From Bactericera cockerelli (Eukaryota; Arthropoda; Insecta; Hemiptera; Triozidae): a stretch of 64,000 nucleotides of DNA. Below are positions 24,001-33,000 of the stretch, one piece after another. The stretch's first letter is position 1, and every line of letters begins with the position of its first letter. The stretch is taken from contig CM044965.1 of the NCBI GenBank assembly GCA_024516035.1, positions 25,368,493-25,432,492 on the forward strand, written 5' to 3'. Position numbers and translations under genes: made by a program. Under the pieces are notes generated by a model, which was not told where the DNA came from, made no database searches, and saw only the letters and a program-made list of their open reading frames with translations.

Positions 24001-27000
24001 TATAAGACCATTGAAAACCACAACTACACCAACATCTTAAATGACAATGATATTTTGACCCTTCAACATCGTCGAGACGTACAAGACATCATCTTCCTGG
24101 CCAAACTGCTTAAAAACATGATTGATGCGCCTGACATTCTGGAAAAGATCGACATCCGGGTGAGAGGCAGAAACACCAGGAACTCTGACATACTAGAGGA
24201 AAATTTCTGCAGGACAAATATCGCAATGAACTCAGTAATCACGAGGATGAAAAGATTGACAAATCACGCTATTCAGCAAGATCCTTCCATTGACATATTT
24301 CATGATTCTATCTGTTTGCTAAAATCAAAACTGATAGCCCTAAAATCCATCCAAAGGTAGAACTTTATATCAATTATTACCTTAAAAATCGACAGTACTA
24401 TGTAGTAATTTATCGCTAGAGTATTTACTATTTATTATTATAAATCATGTCAGTCATATTTTATTTTATCTATTAATCATTTTATTATTTTATTCAATGG
24501 CGGTTATATTTTTAGTATATCGATTAACTATTTTAAAAATTTTCAATAACAGTCACACTTTTATTTTATTAATTGACTATTGTATTATCTTATTCACACT
24601 TTTATTTTATTTATTGACTATTTTATTATCTTATTCAATGACAGTCACACTTTTATTTTATCTATTGACTTTTTTATTATCTTATTCAACGACAGTCACA
24701 CTTTTATTTTATTTACTGACTATTTTATTATCTTATTCAATGACTGTCATAGCTTTTTATGTATGTACAATTTGACTATTTTATTCAGTGACAATTTTCA
24801 TGATATAAAATATGACATCTATTTGACATTGATCAACATTTTCATTTAGTTTAAACAATTATTAATTTAAACTAATATGTACCAACTTTTCATGTCATTT
24901 TATTTAACTTCTTCATCTGTATTTTCCTTTGAAATTCTTTTTATATTAATATTAGTATTAAGACTAGGGTCACATTGTAAAACTGGGTATCTCCCGTTAA
25001 CTTATTAAATAAATAAATAAATAAATTATTATTCCTCTCAACAAAAAAGAGAATAAAGCTAATGTCCTACCTAAAGGGCGGGGTTAATCTCTTCCACCCA
25101 ACTATACTCACCCCCTATGAGCTGAGATCTGGGAGATGCACTGAGCGCGGAAGTTCTCGTAGTGAACATCCTCGGTCACATCCTTGAGGTCCTGCATGTG
25201 AGTGGAGATGAGGAAGTTGCGGAGCTTGTTGAAGTCTGAGTGCTTGGGGTTCTCCACTGGGGAGAATAGAATAGAATAGCATAGAATAGAATAGAATAGA
25301 ATAGAATAGAAGAGAATAGAATAGAATAGAATAGAATAGAATAGAATAGAATAGAATAGAATAGAATAGAATAGAATAGAATAGAATAGAATAGAATAGA
25401 ATAGAATAGAATAGAATAGAATAGAATAGAATAGAATAGAATAGAATAGAATAGAATAGAATAGAATAGAATAGAATAGAATAGAATAGAATAGAATAGA
25501 ATAGAATAGAATAGAATAGAATAGAATAGAATAGAATAGAATAGCATGTGAGTGGAGATGAGGAAGTTGCGGAGCTTGTTGAAGTCTGAGTGCTTGGGGT
25601 TCTCCACTGGGGAGGTAATAAGTTATAAGTATAAGTATTTATTTTATTTATTTATTTTTTTATTTATTTTTTTTAATCTTTATTAGGAGGACAAAGTACA
25701 GGTACCAGTATAAAATTAAGAAAATAAAGAAAAAAAAAAAAAAAAAAAAAAAAACAAACAGATGACAAAATGAATAAGTAAAAAAAAGAAAATTACAATA
25801 ATGTCCTATCTAAAGGCGGGGTTATTGCCTGTGACAATCTCTTCCACCCAACCCTTTTTTTTTTATTGAACGGGAATAACCCTATATAAGAATACAAACA
25901 TCGGAAACATGAAATAGTAACACTTATGAAAATATTAAAAATAAATTGCAAGTATAAGTTTTAAAAATATCACAGTAAATATGCAAAAAAATAAGCTGTC
26001 ACAATAAAAAAAGGTGGGAAAACAATTTATTTTTTAATAATAATAATATCAGAGAGAAGGATGAGATAGGAGAAGATAGAAGACCGCCAACCACCATGTC
26101 CTTGGAACAGACTGACAGACGGACAAACGCACTTAGTGGGGTCTCTTCGCTCCCTCACTGCCTTCGGTTAATGAGGTCAGAATCCCAAACGGGAGGATAA
26201 CTTATCATGTCCCGGCTGGGTTTGAACCCACGACCTCTGGCTTACCAGTCAGACGGCTTGAGAATTAAGTTAACGAGAAATAAGCGTCTATCATTACCTT
26301 CCACCACCCCCCAAGGGTACTGTCGGCCCCTGACTTTGGTCCCCGCCACCTCTATGACTGTGTTGCTTCCGATGATGGCAAAGGGGACGCTTTCCTTGAG
26401 CTCCTTGTCCTGCTGTTTGAAGTCTTCGTCCTCATCCGAGTCACATTCTGGGAACTGGTAGATCTGGCGAGGGGGAATTTGAAATAATTGAGCAAATAAA
26501 TATCATCATCATATCATCAACTTGTCATGTCCCGGTAGCTCAGTGGTAAAGGCGGCACTCTGTGAATCCAGAGATTCCAGAGGTCGTGGGTTCGAAACCC
26601 AGCCGGGACATGACAAGTTATCCTTTTACCGCATAATACCCAGACAGCACGGCAGTTGACTTCCAGTCTGGATTTAAGGTGGAAATATCCAGGTGTATAA
26701 AGTCAACTGGACCTCCAACTGTCCCGACAGCTGGATTTTTCCATCATGGATTAAATCAGTTGACCAGCCACCTGGATATTTCCAACAAAAATCCATCTAG
26801 ACTCAGTCACCTGGGCAGTCAGCTGGAAATATAACGACTCTCTCCAGCTAGGACATAACTAGAATTTAGTCAGTTGACCAGTCAGCTGGAAATGTTCCAT
26901 ATTTTTCCAGTTTACGTAAAACGCGTCCTTTGTTGAAGACGCCATCTTTGATCTTTCGTAATTTCAGAATCATTGTGATATTAGTGATTGTAAATTGTTT

Positions 27001-30000
27001 TAAATAATTAATAATTCTTTTAAATTTAAATATTAGGTATTTCATTTAGTTTTGAACATTTTTAAATACAAATATCATTTTAATTAGTTTTGATCTTTTT
27101 TATAACTACTGGAAGTGTTTAGATAAAACTCGTCCTTTAAAGGACGAGTTTCAACAATTGTTGAAGGAAATTCAGAAATTGTGATATTTTTGTGACAAAT
27201 TGTGAATTGTTTTAAATAATTAGTAATTCTCTTAAATAAAAGGTATTTCATTTATTTGGACATATTTTAAAACAAATAATATTTTATTTAGTTTTGAACA
27301 TCTTTTTATAACCACTGAAAGTGTTTACTTTGTCATTTCTGAACTCCAAATTTGCTTTCGAGATGTTTCAAAAAATAGTTCTTTAGTTTGTCTAAATCGT
27401 GAATCGTGACAGAAGAGGACAAGAAACAGTTAATAATGGATCACCTTTTTCATCTGACAATAACCATCCATTTCTAGAGACATCCACTTGGACCCTAATG
27501 AACTTTCTGCACTCTGCTGTTCCTGGACTAGCACAATGGATGAACACCTTCAGTTCACTTGGAATCATACCAGCTACCCATATTAATCTCACCTAGCCTA
27601 GCCAAGCCAAAGTAGGACCATAAATGCTAGTCTCATGTGTTAAGGGAAACAGAATTTTTTATGCTCAAGATCTCTTGACCATAGGTTGGCTAAAAAAAGG
27701 TTCTGGTTCAAGCAAAGAAACAGCTGAATGCATAGTGCTAGATAGTGAAATTTTTCACTCTGTGGATTTTATTTAGATGTACAATACATATTATTATAAA
27801 ATGAATATTTCACTCAGGTGGTTCTGCCACACTAAAAAATGATGTTTACTTTGTGACATGCTTCCTGATTACTTGATTTAAAATTAACTGGCCAATTTAA
27901 TGTGCACTGTTCATAATAACAATAATAACTATTGTGTTCTCTCTACCACCTTATTACTATGAAGCCCCTTAAATTTTGAGTTAATTTTATATCTATTTAA
28001 AAAAAGTGTTCCACACTATTGTGTTTTATAATTTTACTAGTCTTAACAAGTCAATTTTGTTTTAATTTAAGTATAACAATGTTTTTTGATAATAATTCTC
28101 AAAGCAAACAACCCAGCAATTCTAATTAGCCACAGCAGTATATAAATTGTCATGAAGGATTACAAATACATAATAACATTCACTAATCCATGTTCCACCA
28201 CGTTAGACATTGCTTAACTTTTGCAATTTCATGAAAACTGGTGTATTCCATGCCCCATCTTCATTTTCTGCTGGCTATTAGTTTATTTCTTTGTTATTTT
28301 TGGTTTCACAAAAGAAATATATTTTAATTTACATAGTGTTATTATTTTATTGTGATTATGTACATACATGTTATGAGCATATTTTATAATTGGATATCAT
28401 TATTTTATTTCTATACTAGCTAAAACCTGGCATTTTGTCACCATTAAGGTTTTTTCTCATGGCTGGTGTCCTAATGAAAATAATAATAACACTTTTAATT
28501 GGAAGGTAACCACCAGGTCAGGTTATGCTCAAAGCATTTTCTACCACCTAACCCTCAGAGTCTTATTATTATGTGGTCACAACCATAATGAGGAAAAAAT
28601 TGAAACAACGGAACCCTACGCTAAGTGGATTATCTGACTAGCACGTTAACCACTTGATTACCAGTGCACTTGAAAATTGTATTACATATTTTAATTTTGA
28701 TAATTTTCTAGTATGTTGAAGGTGGCTTAGGGGGGGTGAACTCTCAGTGAGAGTACCGTTTCGTATTGTAACCCCAAGAGGACATAGTCAGCCAGACATG
28801 CACAACTTTGAGTATTATATATATAGAGATTATACCTACATAGGAAATACTTGTGATACATTGGTACAAGGTCTTGTGACATGGTGGAAATTTGATAGTG
28901 CATTTTACACTTTTGTGACAATTTTTTTATTAATAATAAACACTCTTATTGTAAAATATAATCATTGTAAAGAGTCTTATTTGAATTGTGTTGTTTAAAA
29001 CAGATTAGTTATTTTCTTTTTCTTTCCAAATTTCTATATAAAAAAATTATACCCAAATTTGTGTGTGTGTATGTGTTAAAAAAAACCTATTTAAAATTTA
29101 TTACTTTATTTTTATACAAAAAAAATATTCTTCATGAGATTTGAATGTATGGCCTCTAAATTAAATAACTGAAATTGAATTTATGCCTAGTATACATTTG
29201 TTTCTAGTATTTTTATTACTATTATTATTTTTTTTTTATTAAAAAAATGCATATAATGGGATTCGAACCCACGACCTCAAAACCAAGAGCGTAGCATTTG
29301 ATTATTATGTAGTATAATGTACAGTATAGGTAAATAGGTATGTCAACATTGTGGTAGTGAGTTACTACCTATCCACTAGAGAGCGCTACAAGTAGCTGGA
29401 AATAAGTGGAACAAATCCAGTTGACTTTGGGCAACTGACTTCCAGTTAAAAGTTGGGTTACTTTCCAGTTCATTTCCAGTTGATTTCCAGGTGGAGGTCA
29501 GGTGGAAGGTGGAAATCTCCAGCTGATTTCCAGGTGGGCAAGTAGACTTTTTCCACCTAACAGTATGGTATACATCCAGTTGACTGTGCTGTCTGGGTAA
29601 TATGTCTTGGGCTTACTGGTGGAATAATGGGACTTTAATAGTCTTAATCGGGTAGTATAAATAAGGCGATATTATTATTATTATTATTACTATTCTCATA
29701 GGGTGGCGTCATCGTGAACGATGGTAGCCAGACAGTGGAGGAATGACTCAGCACTTCTACCACTGTCTTAAGTCTTTACAAGGACGCTAATAATTGACAA
29801 GGGCCCCCAAAACCAAGCCAATGCTGGTCTACTCCCTCTGTTTATAGTCCCCCAGCCAGACTGAGTAAATAAATAACAAAGAAGAAAAGAATACTAATGC
29901 CCTAACTAAAGGGCGGGGTTATTGCCTGCGGCAATCTCTTCCACCCAACCCTTAATTATAATAATAATATAATATCGCCTTATTTATATCCTGCCCGATT

Positions 30001-33000
30001 AGGACCATTAAGTCCCATTTTTCCAGCAGTAAGCTCAAGACTCATTATTATGTGGTAAAAATCCCAAATGGGAGGATAACTTTTCATGTCCCGGCTGGGT
30101 TTCGAACCCGCGACATCTGAAATCTTTAGATTCACAGATTGCCGCCTTTACCACTGAGCTACCGGGACAGACGAAAGACTGAAAGAGGTTTATTATTATT
30201 ACCTATTACTTAACACTTTATTGGTCAACTACATACATTCAACAAAATAGGATATACATGATAAAATAATATAAAAAAAAATAGAATAGGTATGTAGTGA
30301 ACCACGGGGCGAGGTTAAAGCCTGTGGCTTTCTCTTCCACCAAACCCCATAGGATTATAAAAAATAATGAAAAAAATATATAATAATAAATACTTGTAAA
30401 AAAAGTAGAAGAAAACAAAAGTTAACAAAAAAAAAGAGAAAAGGAAAATTTAAAGGTACAATGAAAAGTATAGAAAATAGAGGAGATTTCACTCACTTGG
30501 ATCTGGTTGGCCTCAATATCTTCCAGGAGTCTCTTCTTCAGTTTCTTCACCTCCGTGGACGTCAGGGTGTCTGCCTTGGCGATCAGAGGAACAATGTTGA
30601 CTTTGCTGTGTAGTCGCCGCATGGTCTCTATGTCGATCTGACGCAAACTAGAAGGAAGAGAAATAGACAGCATAGTATTAGCTAATATAGTAATCTAGGT
30701 AGGGCCGGGAATACCAGCCTCACGTGTTTGGATGGAACAGCAATTTTTGTCGAAAAGTCTGCCCCAACCGGAAGTCGAACTCGGGAACTCTGGACTAATA
30801 ATAATAAATATAATATATTAATAAAAAATAAATCATTTGTTTTATTTAAAAAAAAAAAAAAAATGTTTACAGAGGACCCATCCTAAGCCATCCACAACCA
30901 TTTCGCTCCACAGGCTTCTACCAACTTACCCATGACCAAAAGGCGGTATAAAATACAGACAGCAGTGCACCCGATTGTCCACAATGTTCTTCCGATTCAA
31001 CCCGCTCTCATCGTTGAAATACTGACGAAACTGATCTTCAATGTAGCTGCAACACACGCGCCAACTCTCCTCACTGTTGATGCTGTCTCCGAAACCTGCC
31101 AAAAGAGACAAAAAGGTATTATTATTTAAAAAAAAAAAATTAAAAAAATTAAATTAGAAATATCGTCTTATTTATACTGCCCATAAACGACTATTTATTT
31201 TATTCTCATTAGTCCAGAAGTCAGAAGTAAGCCCACATCTTACAAGACGTATTATTAGGTGGTAAAAATCCCAAATTGTTTTCGCCTGCAATTTTTATTG
31301 AAAATTTCGACTGATTTTATCAATCGACTTATTTTATTCGGACATTTATTTTGTTTTCAAAGCCAGGGTTAAGTTTGGGGGCCGCAGTACCCCTGTATTC
31401 AGAGCATTGGTTGCTGACCTGGAGGTTGCAGGTTCGAGTCACGACCGGAGCGGAAAAATTTAACCGAGTTTTTGGGTTCCCGAATGGCATGGATGTAAAG
31501 GTAAAGTGCCCTGAGGTAATGCGGTTCCTGGGCACAGTTAGCTTTTTTGAAGCAGTACTATAGACTCTTTATTGAAATTTATTTACATAAATCACAAAGG
31601 GCAGGATTGTTGCCTGAGGTAATCTGTACCATCCAAGATTTTTCAGTACCCCCTGTATGGGTTTTGAGTGTTTCGACCATCCTGCATGATTTCGACTAAT
31701 AATAATAATATCGCCTTATTTATACTGCCCGATTAGGACCATTAAGCCCTATTTTTCCAGCAGTAAGCTCAAGACTCATTATTATGTAGTAAAAATCCCA
31801 AATGGGAGGATAACTTGTCATGTTCCGGCTAGGTTTCGAACCAACGACCTCTGGAATCTCTGGATTCACAGAGTGCCGCCTTTACCACTTAGCTACCGGG
31901 ACAGACTAATGATAGGACCAAACTTACCGGGTGTATCCACCACAGTTAGACGTAGCTTAACACCTCGTTCCTCTATGTCCATACTCTTCTTTTCTATTGA
32001 GGTAGTCTTGCCCTGGCGATCTGAAATCAAACAGAACGAAAATAACAAAGTAAGAGAGATGCAGTGGAACCTGGATATAAGCCGAACTCCGTGGCTAACG
32101 CGGAGGTTGCGGGTTCGAATCCTGGGTGGGTTGAATTTTTAGACAGCAGTTTTCCGCTACTGAAGAGATTGGTGGTAAGATTTCTTTCATAGACGGCACT
32201 AGACTGTAAACAACCTAGTACATGAATCCGTACTATTAAATTAGATCCAATACAATGCTTTATTTTTCTTCATTTAACTGAGCATGAGATTTCTTTCGTA
32301 GACGGCACAACCTAGTGCATAAATCCGTATTTTTGGATTAGATCCAATACAATGCTTTATTTTTCTTCATTTAACTGGGCAATCTGGGCATGACACTTCA
32401 TAATAATAGGATGACTCTGAGGGTTAAGCGGTTAAGTTATAGAAAAAATAAGATAAGACTGTAAGGGTTAAGGGATAAAAAAAAAAAATGAAAAAAAAAA
32501 ACGTTCCAGGCTATTTTGTCACAATCATCACTCAAATCTAAAATAATACCATTTTTTCAACACAAGATACTTTCGACAAAGAATAGGTACCTTCAACCCA
32601 CGGCATTACGGTTTTTATATTGTTATGTCGAACAATGAACCATTTTTTTACTTATTGATTGTTGTTTTTTTGTTCAATATTTTGTTACTATCCATCTCTC
32701 TGATCAATAGCATTATTTTCTTTCCCGTGACTAGTTTCTGACTGTAATTCTTTCCTTGACACAAAACATATTTTACTGAGTGATGAGAAGTATTGAGTGA
32801 ATTGATATATAGTCGAGTGTAGGTTTGAATTCCACTCAATGCATGAATTTTTCCTCATTTATTTGAATGTGAATATGACCACAAAATAATTTTCAGTTGT
32901 TATATTGAATTTGTGTTCACAATCGTTACGATTAAACCACAATCGTTACGATTTCGCGTCCAGGTTACGAATAACGAATCATCCGCCTTATCGAGGATCC

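Larger units (their letters stand above)
13902..25026 (+). mobile_element. Jockey-group LINE, 5'-truncated, with two nested DNA transposons
   Basis: The two ORFs of a non-LTR retrotransposon lie antisense in the septin intron between exons 25112 and 13511. It is interrupted by transposon copies at 15715-18628 and 20101-23038. Removing them with one copy of each AT duplication rejoins the coding sequence. The 3' end is a tandem repeat region followed by an (AAAT)n tail at about 25004-25026. It abuts a SINE-A copy at its 5' end, where ORF1 is already open, so it is probably 5'-truncated. Confidence 0.85.

Noticed and set aside
25176..25607. 143-codon ORF of repeated LFYSI
   Set aside because: It is translation of the pentanucleotide microsatellite; kept only as a comment on the septin exon duplication.
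26529..26610. Genuine tRNA gene
   Set aside because: The cloverleaf-like head has a matching acceptor stem but is followed by the common SINE-A body; all tRNA-like hits in the window are SINE heads.
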